Of a stretch of DNA of 64,000 bases, positions 19,401 to 27,882 are shown piece after piece (within the stretch, counting starts at the first letter, position 1; every line of letters starts with the position of its first letter). The stretch is from positions 145,885-209,884 of the forward strand of contig JAEUPP010000079.1 in the NCBI GenBank assembly GCA_016790075.1, in the 5' to 3' direction. The stretch is from Rhodanobacteraceae bacterium (GTDB lineage Bacteria; Pseudomonadota; Gammaproteobacteria; Xanthomonadales; Rhodanobacteraceae). Below the pieces are notes generated by a model. The model did no database searches, had not been told where the DNA came from, and saw nothing but the letters and a program-made list of their open reading frames with translations. Made by a program: the position numbers and the translations under genes.

Positions 19401-22400
19401 GACGCAGCGGCAACGTACTCACGAGCAGGCCGATCAACGGCTGTGCCTCGGGTCGCGAACGGTTCGCGCTAGGCGTACCAACGACAATGTCAGCCTGGGC
19501 GGACAACCGGGAAAGCAGCAATGCCCAACTTGTTAGTAGCACGACAAATGGTGTGGTGCCGAAGCGGCGCGCCGTCGCACGCACACGCGCCGAGAGGGTT
19601 CTGTCGAGGCGGCAGGAAACAAACGCGCCGCTGAAGTCTTGCTGTGTCGGCCGCACGCGATCAGCTGCGAGTTCGAGCAGTGCAGGTGCGCCATGAAGCT
19701 TCGCTCGCCAATACGACGCCAGGTGCTGTGTATGTCGTGCGCTTGCCTGGCGTTGAGCGAGTGCCCAGTCGGCGAATTGCCATGTAAGAGGCGGTAACGT
19801 GGCTGCAACGCCGGCTGCGGCGGCGTTGTAAAGCGCTGCAAAATCTTGCAGCAACACCCTCGTCGACCACCCGTCACTTACAATGTGATGCATTGCGAAG
19901 AGCAGGACGTGACTCTCGTCGGACTCTGCGTACACGCAGACTCGAAACAGAGGCCCGCTTTCCAGGTTGAAGTGACGGTCTGTTTCATCCTCAATGAAAT
20001 CTTGCAGGCCGGTTGCGTAGTCCGCGCTGTGTGAAGCACGACGGATAGCGACGGCGCAGGCACGCGGCGGGAGAACGCGCATTTTGGGACGGCCGTCATG
20101 TTCAGTGAACACAGTGCGTAGCGATTCGTGGCGTTCGAGCAGTCCATCAAGGCTGCGCGCAAGTGCCGAACCGCTGAGATGGCCGTGGAGGCGCAGACCA
20201 AATACGATGTTGTAAGCTGCGGCTGCACCAGGCAGTTTGCTCAAAAACCACAACCCTTCTTGCTCGAATGAAAGACTCCCTCTTTCCGTGCTGATCGGAG
20301 CTGAGGGTTCGACCGCATCCGCGGGGCCTGCGCGTTCCAATAGTCGCGCGAAGTCACTGAGTACAGGATGTGCAAACAAGTCAGGCAGAGTTGCTTCAAT
20401 GGTCAATGTCCGGCGTAACCGCGCCAGAACCTGTACCGCAGCAAGAGAGTGACCGCCAAGCTCGAAGAAGTGAGCGTTTGCTCCGGGTGGGGAACAACCC
20501 AAGACGTCGCTCCAGATTTCAGCGAGCAAGGTCTCTATATGCGTGGACGGAGCAACGAATTCGTGTTCGACCGATTCATCGATGAGAGGTAGCGCGCTGC
20601 GATCGACTTTACCGTTTGGCGTCAATGGCAGACGTGGAACGACAATGAATTGTGCTGGCACCATGTAGTCCGGCAACAGGCGTCCGAGCGCAGCAGCGAG
20701 TTCCCGCGTTTTTCGAGTCTCATTTGCGAGCTGCATCGGAATATTGGTCGAGGCGCCAGGCGGTTCGGTCCGCCCAGTAAGCAATCGGTCGTGGCACTTT
20801 ATTAGCTCCGCGGCCTTCGCTATCAGCAGATGGAAGCGGCCTTCGCGGTCGGACCCCAACCAACTAGCTTCAGCGCAGTAGCCGTGGCTCTGCAATTGCG
20901 CCACTGCTTCGGCTGGGCTCAGCCGCAGTTGGCAATCACTGGACGTACCATCGACGAGCTCGTTTCCGATATTCTCGATCACCGCAACGAGTGTAGAGTC
21001 GTCCGCAAGTGCGTCCAGCGCTCTCGCCAGCGTCGTTGGATCACCGGAGGCATCGAAGTAACGCGCATGCGCCAAGAATGGCTGCGCACTGTGTAGAACG
21101 ACATCGTAACGGTAAGTAGTAAGTTCGTTACGGTTCTCACTCGTCTTTGGTAATACCTGAATTTCTGAAACTCGCTGTTGCTCGACCAAGGCGCGGAAGT
21201 AGCCCGGCGCGACGAGAAGCTCTTTTTCACGACGCAGCGACTCGTGAGCAGCCCTGTCGAGTTCGCTGACCGATGCCGACGGCGCAGCGTAGCGGCTCTT
21301 TGAACGATGAAAATGCTCGGCAAGCAGTAGATTACGAACATCGCCGATGAACACGCGCCCACCAGCTGCGAGTCGTGCCAATGCTGCGTCAACTACATGG
21401 TCTAGATAGAGCTGATCCGGAAAGTACTGAATCACCGAGTTGATGATGATGGTGTCGTACAAGTCGGAACCGAAGCGATCCGTCTCATCAGCGCGAGCCT
21501 GAATCAGCTCGACTCCGGCGATGCGCTCTCGTTCAACTTTGCGCTGGAGATTGGTCAGCGCCTCGTTCGAAAAGTCGACTCCCACATAACGTGCGCAATC
21601 GCGTGCGAGGGCCAATAACAGCAGACCTGATCCGCAACCGATCTCCAGTACTCGCTGTGGTTGCAGCGCGCGTATGCGATCCACGGTCTGGTTCTGCCAG
21701 TCACGCATCTCGGCAATAGGAATCGGATCACCTGTGAAACTGCTATTCCAGCCACCAAAATCGAACAGTACATCGGGATCAGGAGCGCAGTAGTTCTCGT
21801 CGTACAGTCGCTGCCACTCATTCAGCCGAGATTCTTCGTCCGTATTGTTGTTGGTAAGGCTGACGTAGGCGACGAGTCGTGATGACGCAGGTAAGCCTGC
21901 AGCGACCACAAAAGCTTCACGTACGGTCGGTAGTGCAGTGAGGCAGGCTTCCACTTCACCCAACTCGACACGCATACCGCGCAGCTTGATCTGATCGTCA
22001 GCACGCCCCAAAAACTCGATACGCCCGTCTGTGAGTCGCCGTACCCGATCACCTGTTCGGTAAAGGCGAGCGCCGGAATCGGAAGCAAAGGGATCGGCAA
22101 CGAACATACGCGCTGTCAATTCAGGAAGCCCGAAGTATCCATTCGATATTCCGGCTCCACCGAGATATAACTCACCAGCTACACCGGCAGGTTGTGGTTG
22201 CATCAATGTGTCGAGAACATAAGCGTCTGTGTTTGGAATCGGGCGTCCAATTGTGATCGGACCAGTGCTTTCGACAGTGTCGAATGTCGCAACGACACTG
22301 GCCTCAGCTGGCCCGTAGAGGTTCAACAGCCGAAAACCGCACTGTGTCGGCGCGTGACGGGTCAGGCGGGCTCCGCCGGTAGCCAGTACACGCAACGTTG

Positions 22401-25400
22401 CTGGGAAAAGTCCTTGCGCCAGTGCGATTTCCGCAAGTGGCGTAGGCAGCATGCTGCTGTGGAATGGCTGCTGCGACCACCATTGAAGCAGCGCGTCGCC
22501 GTCGCGCGATGCCTCGACTGGAGAAAGGACGAGCGTTGCGCCCGCGCACAAGGTCGGCCAGATGTCGATTACGCTCGCATCAAACGCGAGGCCGCAGACT
22601 CCGGATGCTAGACGGCCTGGTGCAAGATCAAGCTCGTCAACGAGCCAGTCAACGAGGTTACCGAGCCCGCGATGCGTGACTGGAATACCTTTTGGGCGCC
22701 CGGACGAACCTGACGTGTAGATGACATAGGCAACTTCACCCTGTCGATTGGTTACTTCTGTCTGCGTTGCAGCTGACGGATCAATCCGAACACGTCCGCC
22801 GCGCGTTAACGTTGCAGGCGCTTTGTCCGTTGCTACGAGTGCACGAGCAGCGCAATCGTCGAGCATCTGTACCAGGCGAGCTTCTGGCAGCGCCGGGTCC
22901 AGCAACAAATAGGCGGCGCCGGTCTTTAACACAGCGAGCAAAGCAACAATGAGGTCGATGCTGCGCGGAAGATGAATGCCGACTCTATCCTCCGCGCATA
23001 TTCCGAGATCAATCAGTGCACCAGCGAGATTCACTGCGCGCGAGTTGATCTCAGCATACGTTGCACTGTCGTTGCGATGGCAAACGGCGACAGTGTGAGG
23101 CAGCAAAAACGCGTTTGCTTCTATGCGGTCATGAACCGTTTGCGGATCAGCACAGCGCCGCTTGCCGCATGATTCGTCTACTATTCGCTGCTTTTCAGCG
23201 GCATCGAGCAGCGGCAGTCGATTCAGTGTCAAAGAGCTATCGGTGACAAAAGCCGCCAAAAGGGTTTGCCAATGCCCAAGATAGCGTTCGATAGTGGTGC
23301 GGTCGAACAGGCTTTTTGCATACTCGATGCCGCCGCTGAGCCCGTCATCGGACTCCCACAGATACAGGGTAACGTCGAATTTGGCGCTTTTTCCGCTACG
23401 CAATAGCTGTTGTGAAACGACTAAACCGTCGAGTGCTACGGTAATCGGCGCAACGCTCTGCCACGCTAATGCGACCTGGAATAGTGGTGTATAGGCGGCG
23501 CTACGCTCTGGCTTCAATGCTTCGACGATTTGCTCGAAAGGAAGCTCGTGATGTCGCTGAGCCGCAAGCACTTCGTCGCGGCAACGCAAAACCAGCGAAT
23601 GAACTGTGGGGTCGCCACTCAGGTCAATCCGCAATGCGAGTGTGTTGGCGAAAAAACCAATCAGTCTTTCGGTTTCTTCATGGTTTCTGTTGGCTACCGG
23701 CGCGCCGACAACCAGATCGGTTACACCAGACAGCCGTGATAGCAGTGCTGACCAGCTCGCCAGTACAGCGACAAACAGCGTTGTTCCTGCCTGCTCAGCA
23801 ACTGCGCGAAGTCGTTCAGTGGTTGATGACGAAATCGCGCACTCGACGAAGTCGCCGCTAAAATCCTGCAGCGGAGCGCGCGGGCGGTCAGTTGGCAGTT
23901 CAAAAAGCGCCGGCGCGCCAGCGAGCCTCTCTTTCCAATAACGCGCATGATGCGCGAGCTGGCTTTCGGTGAGGTGATGCCTTTGCCAAATTGCATAGTC
24001 AGCATACTGAATCGGCAAGGCCGGTAGCGGAAGTGGCTCATGTCGCAGGGCGGCGGAGTAATGCATCTGCAGCTCACGTTGGAATAACGTGAGCGACCAA
24101 CCGTCACATGCGATGTGATGCACTGTGATCGCAAGTACATGGTCCTGCTCGTCGACGCAGATTAACGCTGCGCGCAGCGGCGGATCCGACGCTAGATCGA
24201 AACGTATATCAATCTGTGCGTCGATTGCAGCACGCAGTGCGTCTTCGTCGTCACCGTCGACGCTGACTTCGGACAGCAAAGGCATGCTTGGCGCGGCGGG
24301 TAATATCTGCTGGTATGGCTCGCCATCAATAAGCGGAAATACGGTGCGCAGCGCTTCATGACGCAGCAGTATCGAGCTAAACGCTTGCTGCAGTGCCTCT
24401 TTGTCCACGGGCCCGAAAATCCGCAGCACTAGTGGCATATGGTACGCACGACTCGCATCAGTGCTGGTCTGCGCAATGAACCAAAGTCGCTGTTGTGCGA
24501 ATGACAGCGGTATTTGCGCACCTGGCTCTCGTTCTCGCGGCGCCGGCAACGGGGGTGCTTCGCTTTGGGCCACAACAGCGGCGAAATCAACGAGGATAGG
24601 ACGAGCGAACAGCTCGGCAACACCGACTTCGATGCCAAGTCGTTTTCGAAGCCACGCGACTACCCGAACGGCGAGTAGCGAATGACCTCCAATGCGGAAA
24701 AAATCGTCATGGCGATCAATCGTCCTGCCATCAAGCAGCTCGCTCCAAATTGCAGCGACGTCGCGCTCGACACCGGATCGAGGTATTTCCCGGAGCGGTC
24801 GCTCCGCTATCGCCGGTGGTGGTAGTGCATGCCGATCGAGCTTTCCGTTGGCATTCGCCGGCAACCGGTCGAGCGTGACATAGATACTCGGAACCATGTA
24901 ACTCGGAAGAAACTGCAGCAGATGCTCGCGCAACGTGGCGGCTAGTGAGGTTTTTGCGCCTTCATCCGAAGGACATGGTGCGCAATAAGCAACAAGATGC
25001 TGTTCTGTACCAACGCGACGAAGCGCCACTGCAGCATCCGTAATCTGCGGATGTTCACGCAATTGTGTCTCTATTTCGGCAAGTTCGATCCGGTGACCAT
25101 GGAATTTAATTTGCCCATCGTTGCGCCCAAGATGATGCAATATCCCAGACTCGTCCCAGCGAGCCAGATCACCGCTACGGTACATGCGTTGCCCCGGCAC
25201 AAAGGGGTCGCACAGGAAACGTTCGCGCGTGAGTTCATTGAGTCCAACATATCCGTGAGCAACACCTTCGCCAGCAATATAGATCTCGGCCGTAACTCCA
25301 ACAGGAACCGGTTGGCCCGCTTCGTCGAGTAAGTAGATTCTCGTATTGGCAAGCGGTCTGCCGACGGCTTCGATAACGTCCAGTCCGACAGCATTTCGTT

Positions 25401-27819
25401 GTACGCGATGCAGCGTGGACCAAACAGTAGTTTCGGTAGGACCATAAACGTTCCACAGTGCTGCGACGCGTTCCGCGATGCGTAGAGCTAATTCGCGATG
25501 AAGTGGTTCGCCACCGCTAAGGGCGCGCAAGCCGGGTTCACCCGGCCAGCCGGAATCAAGCAGCATCCGCCACGTAGTAGGCGTTGCCTGCATGATGTTG
25601 ATGGCCGACCTGCTCAGAACTCGTGCAAGTTGGCCCGGGTCATAGGCGGCTTCGCGATCGGCCACTACGACGCACGCAGCCTGCATCAGCGGAAGAAAGA
25701 GTTCGAGTACCGCAATGTCAAACCCGATTGTGGTCAGCGCAAGCACGCGATCATCTTCGCGCAAGTCGAGTGCTTCGCTCATCGCTAGCAGCAGGTTCAT
25801 CACGCTGCTGTGCTTGACAATGACCCCCTTGGGCAAGCCTGTCGTTCCAGAAGTATAAATGACGTAAGCAATGTCATCTGGGTGCGGCAGCTGTGGCAGC
25901 CCCGAGTATTCCTGACTGAGCAGCAGCAACTCATCAATGTTCAACACGAGGGCAGTGTCGGCGACGACATTGATAGCGATGTCGTCGCGACAGAGCAGGG
26001 CTGAAACGCCGGCATCATTGATGATGAAGTCCCGTCGTGCGGATGGCAGCTGCAAATCGACTGGCACATAAGCCGCACCGCAGCGCATTGTTCCGAGCAT
26101 GGCCGCAAGCATTGCCATGCCGCGTTCTATGCAAATTGCTACAGTATTTCCTTTTCCAATGCCGCGTCCTGCCAACTGAGCAGCCACTCGAGACGTCGCC
26201 ACGTCCAGTTCTGCATAGCTCCAGCGCTCGTTTCCGTGCTCGACCGCGATAGCCGATGGCATTCGCTGCGCGTGATGGCTTAGCTTGTCGATGATCGTGA
26301 GCGATGGCAGTGGAACGGTTGTAGCGTTCCATTCGACTAGCGCGCGGTGCCTCTCATCTGCCGTAAGTAGATCGACTGAAGACAATACTCGATTTTCATC
26401 AACGCAAAATGCTTCAAGTATTCTTATCCAGTAAGAAATAAACCGGTCTATGCTTGGTCTGTCGAATAATGAGCTTGCATACTCAGCGCCGATAGTAATT
26501 TCACCGGCGCTCTCCCATATCAACAGCGCGATGTCTAGTTTGGCTGGGACGTTAGTAACGGTGCCGCCGTACAAGGCCAGTGGAGATGCTTGCTGAGGCA
26601 GCATGGCTGCAGTAGAGCTGTACTTTGCAATCAATCGATCGAGTGGATGCACCGCTAGTTCCGCAAACGAAATAGCTTCGTGCGTAGCGCCGTACCAGTT
26701 CAGTAGTGTTTGAAACAGCGGGTTATAGGACAGGTTTCTTTCGACGTTTGCTGCATCAACTATGCGGTCGAATGACAGGTCTTGTTGCGCTGCCGCAGCG
26801 CGCAGGCTTGCCGCAGTTCTTGCTACAAATTCCGCGATCGTTGAGTCGTTTTCGGCTGCTGTGCGCACGGGTACAGTTCCGACGAAGCAGCCGATGACGT
26901 CACGATACTCCGCGACGGTACGTCCAGATGTCGACACGCCGACTACGCTTTCGCTCCGTGCGTTAAGCCGTTGGAGCAGTGCCGCCCAGCCCGCAAGCAA
27001 CACACCAAACAAACTCGCGCCGAGGCGATGGGCCAGCGCGCGCAGCCGTAGCGTCGAAGCTGCATCTATCCGAGCGTGTGTGAAGTCGCCAGCAAACTCA
27101 TGTTGTGCTGCGCGTGGCCGATCGCTCGGCAGTGATGATTGAAGCGGCGCCCCTTGCAACTCGATTCGCCAGAACTGCTCTTGCTGTCGTAAGCGCTCCG
27201 ACCAGTCATCCCGGCTTTGATGGATGACGACGTCGCGGAACGTTCGCGCAGGAGTGTGCCGAAGCGGCCTCCCTTCGACTAGATCGATATAAGCAGCACC
27301 AAAATCACGCAGAAACAACTGCAGCGATGTACCGTCAAAAATCACATGGTGAACGTTGACGAGCAGTACATGATGATTCTGGCTACGCTTCAGCAGCTGT
27401 GCGCGAATTAGTGGACCGCTGCCAAGGTCAAACGGTGAGAAAAAAGCATCGTCGATCAACGCATCAATCGCGCGTTGATCGGCGGTCGTAAGATCAAGCA
27501 AGTCGAGCTGGGGGATGGACGCTCTATCATCGAACCGCAACTGCGGTTCGCCGTCAGCTTCTTCAATGCGCAGGTAAAATACATCGCGACACTCGCATGC
27601 CGCCCGGAATGCGTGCTGAAGCGCCGCAGGGTTCAACTCCCCCCGTAGCTGCAGCCCGGTCGAAATCACGTAGGCCGATGATGCTTGGGAGCTCAGTCCA
27701 GACAGAAACCAGATACGCCGTTGCGCGTGCGCTAACGGCATTTTGAGAGGGAGTGAACTAGCTGGATTTGTGCCCTGAGTGCGGTGCGTTTCTGTACCGC
27801 CCTGGATGAGCTCTGTCAT
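16456..27819 (-). CDS. trimodular non-ribosomal peptide synthetase with embedded methyltransferase and thioesterase
   Basis: A 3787-residue NRPS with domain order C1 (about 30-480), A1 (513-993), T1 (Ser near 1043), C2 (1106-1540), A2 with inserted methyltransferase (1570-2406; SAM motif EIGCGSGLL near 2060, insert about 2000-2345), T2 (near 2456), C3 (2515-2955), A3 (2973-3466), T3 (near 3512) and a type I thioesterase (3545-3787, GWSFG). All three C domains keep HHxxxDG (HHVIFDG, HHIACDG, HHIVSDG) and all T domains keep GGHSL. Aligned to GrsA from memory, the A1 code reads DILQLGVVWK (close to Gly), A3 DVWHVSLIDK (Ser), and A2 DAIMAGLVVK (unassigned). The leading C domain and the lack of an upstream module suggest N-acylation of Gly or input from an enzyme elsewhere. 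GGGGGGGAT precedes the start. No MbtH or phosphopantetheinyl transferase is visible. Confidence 0.95.
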   Translation of the reverse strand: MTELIQGGTETHRTQGTNPASSLPLKMPLAHAQRRIWFLSGLSSQASSAYVISTGLQLRGELNPAALQHAFRAACECRDVFYLRIEEADGEPQLRFDDRASIPQLDLLDLTTADQRAIDALIDDAFFSPFDLGSGPLIRAQLLKRSQNHHVLLVNVHHVIFDGTSLQLFLRDFGAAYIDLVEGRPLRHTPARTFRDVVIHQSRDDWSERLRQQEQFWRIELQGAPLQSSLPSDRPRAAQHEFAGDFTHARIDAASTLRLRALAHRLGASLFGVLLAGWAALLQRLNARSESVVGVSTSGRTVAEYRDVIGCFVGTVPVRTAAENDSTIAEFVARTAASLRAAAAQQDLSFDRIVDAANVERNLSYNPLFQTLLNWYGATHEAISFAELAVHPLDRLIAKYSSTAAMLPQQASPLALYGGTVTNVPAKLDIALLIWESAGEITIGAEYASSLFDRPSIDRFISYWIRILEAFCVDENRVLSSVDLLTADERHRALVEWNATTVPLPSLTIIDKLSHHAQRMPSAIAVEHGNERWSYAELDVATSRVAAQLAGRGIGKGNTVAICIERGMAMLAAMLGTMRCGAAYVPVDLQLPSARRDFIINDAGVSALLCRDDIAINVVADTALVLNIDELLLLSQEYSGLPQLPHPDDIAYVIYTSGTTGLPKGVIVKHSSVMNLLLAMSEALDLREDDRVLALTTIGFDIAVLELFLPLMQAACVVVADREAAYDPGQLARVLSRSAINIMQATPTTWRMLLDSGWPGEPGLRALSGGEPLHRELALRIAERVAALWNVYGPTETTVWSTLHRVQRNAVGLDVIEAVGRPLANTRIYLLDEAGQPVPVGVTAEIYIAGEGVAHGYVGLNELTRERFLCDPFVPGQRMYRSGDLARWDESGILHHLGRNDGQIKFHGHRIELAEIETQLREHPQITDAAVALRRVGTEQHLVAYCAPCPSDEGAKTSLAATLREHLLQFLPSYMVPSIYVTLDRLPANANGKLDRHALPPPAIAERPLREIPRSGVERDVAAIWSELLDGRTIDRHDDFFRIGGHSLLAVRVVAWLRKRLGIEVGVAELFARPILVDFAAVVAQSEAPPLPAPREREPGAQIPLSFAQQRLWFIAQTSTDASRAYHMPLVLRIFGPVDKEALQQAFSSILLRHEALRTVFPLIDGEPYQQILPAAPSMPLLSEVSVDGDDEDALRAAIDAQIDIRFDLASDPPLRAALICVDEQDHVLAITVHHIACDGWSLTLFQRELQMHYSAALRHEPLPLPALPIQYADYAIWQRHHLTESQLAHHARYWKERLAGAPALFELPTDRPRAPLQDFSGDFVECAISSSTTERLRAVAEQAGTTLFVAVLASWSALLSRLSGVTDLVVGAPVANRNHEETERLIGFFANTLALRIDLSGDPTVHSLVLRCRDEVLAAQRHHELPFEQIVEALKPERSAAYTPLFQVALAWQSVAPITVALDGLVVSQQLLRSGKSAKFDVTLYLWESDDGLSGGIEYAKSLFDRTTIERYLGHWQTLLAAFVTDSSLTLNRLPLLDAAEKQRIVDESCGKRRCADPQTVHDRIEANAFLLPHTVAVCHRNDSATYAEINSRAVNLAGALIDLGICAEDRVGIHLPRSIDLIVALLAVLKTGAAYLLLDPALPEARLVQMLDDCAARALVATDKAPATLTRGGRVRIDPSAATQTEVTNRQGEVAYVIYTSGSSGRPKGIPVTHRGLGNLVDWLVDELDLAPGRLASGVCGLAFDASVIDIWPTLCAGATLVLSPVEASRDGDALLQWWSQQPFHSSMLPTPLAEIALAQGLFPATLRVLATGGARLTRHAPTQCGFRLLNLYGPAEASVVATFDTVESTGPITIGRPIPNTDAYVLDTLMQPQPAGVAGELYLGGAGISNGYFGLPELTARMFVADPFASDSGARLYRTGDRVRRLTDGRIEFLGRADDQIKLRGMRVELGEVEACLTALPTVREAFVVAAGLPASSRLVAYVSLTNNNTDEESRLNEWQRLYDENYCAPDPDVLFDFGGWNSSFTGDPIPIAEMRDWQNQTVDRIRALQPQRVLEIGCGSGLLLLALARDCARYVGVDFSNEALTNLQRKVERERIAGVELIQARADETDRFGSDLYDTIIINSVIQYFPDQLYLDHVVDAALARLAAGGRVFIGDVRNLLLAEHFHRSKSRYAAPSASVSELDRAAHESLRREKELLVAPGYFRALVEQQRVSEIQVLPKTSENRNELTTYRYDVVLHSAQPFLAHARYFDASGDPTTLARALDALADDSTLVAVIENIGNELVDGTSSDCQLRLSPAEAVAQLQSHGYCAEASWLGSDREGRFHLLIAKAAELIKCHDRLLTGRTEPPGASTNIPMQLANETRKTRELAAALGRLLPDYMVPAQFIVVPRLPLTPNGKVDRSALPLIDESVEHEFVAPSTHIETLLAEIWSDVLGCSPPGANAHFFELGGHSLAAVQVLARLRRTLTIEATLPDLFAHPVLSDFARLLERAGPADAVEPSAPISTERGSLSFEQEGLWFLSKLPGAAAAYNIVFGLRLHGHLSGSALARSLDGLLERHESLRTVFTEHDGRPKMRVLPPRACAVAIRRASHSADYATGLQDFIEDETDRHFNLESGPLFRVCVYAESDESHVLLFAMHHIVSDGWSTRVLLQDFAALYNAAAAGVAATLPPLTWQFADWALAQRQASARHTQHLASYWRAKLHGAPALLELAADRVRPTQQDFSGAFVSCRLDRTLSARVRATARRFGTTPFVVLLTSWALLLSRLSAQADIVVGTPSANRSRPEAQPLIGLLVSTLPLRLDLSGTPHLSELLKRVERCSLEAQQHQDIAFEKIVESVCETRSLAYNPIFQVMFAWQGGVTDVPLLHGATASLLHDCVPRHAKFDLSLNLADAVDGIHGGIEFASALFDVETIERYKDHWLTILSCVVNGADPTIDCIDVLSSDQRHRVLVEWNDTARDFPHDCCLHDLVRKQAQATPSAVALESGPEQLTYAQLEERADRLACHLRMAGVRSGSFVAVHISRSMPMIVAVLAILKAGGAYVPLDTTHPDARKIHVLDDCKPKWLLHAGEIPSLETLATIPLLIDVMAAMAESSLQESVVTQDSTELAYLIYTSGSTGLPKGVMLQHRSIVNRLTWMQRHFSIGPADVVLQKTALGFDVSVWEVFLPLICGARLVLAEQDSHRDPERIARVMREKRVTILHFVPSMLHLFLAQRGTLDFPHLRYVVCSGEELPPAVVEDCLRKLPGVEIQNLYGPTEASIDVSWHRCSPNHGAARVPIGRPIDNCRLYVLDAEHRLVPPGVTGELYIGGTPVARGYFNRPALNAERFLPDPFANDTREHMYKTGDQARWLPNGEIDFLGRNDAQIKLRGFRIELSEIESHLVRFPDVSEAAVALRRDVNGEAVLVAYWVAASITEGVNALMLRAHLAAVLPDYMVPALFVRMDQLPLNSNGKLDRNALPAPEAAHVATLTDTAPQGALEQRVAAAWHDVLGRQDVGRGDNFFSIGGHSLLTLRLCRRLEMDGLHVDIADIFRCPTIHSLADLLQRHEVETRSALVEIRSQGKESPLFLCHDGFGLVLYAHVLAPHLPDDVPLYGLATTVEEDEESASISLLAEHLLRVLRERQPHGPYRLAGWSFGGLLAYELATRLVDAGEQVDYLGLIDSYYRFDEPTTDERPADFAETPLHVAALEPARQQECLARHEIYALAARRYAARPLHLRVDLIKAQRCDFPAMQAYRGWERVLPLSALRVHEVDGCHFSMMTPPFITGTAAALAEGLQAAPR

Positions 27820-27882
27820 ATCCCCCCCGATTGTCGCGAGTCAGAAGCACTCAAGTGCGCTGGGGTAGGTATGGCCCAGCAT

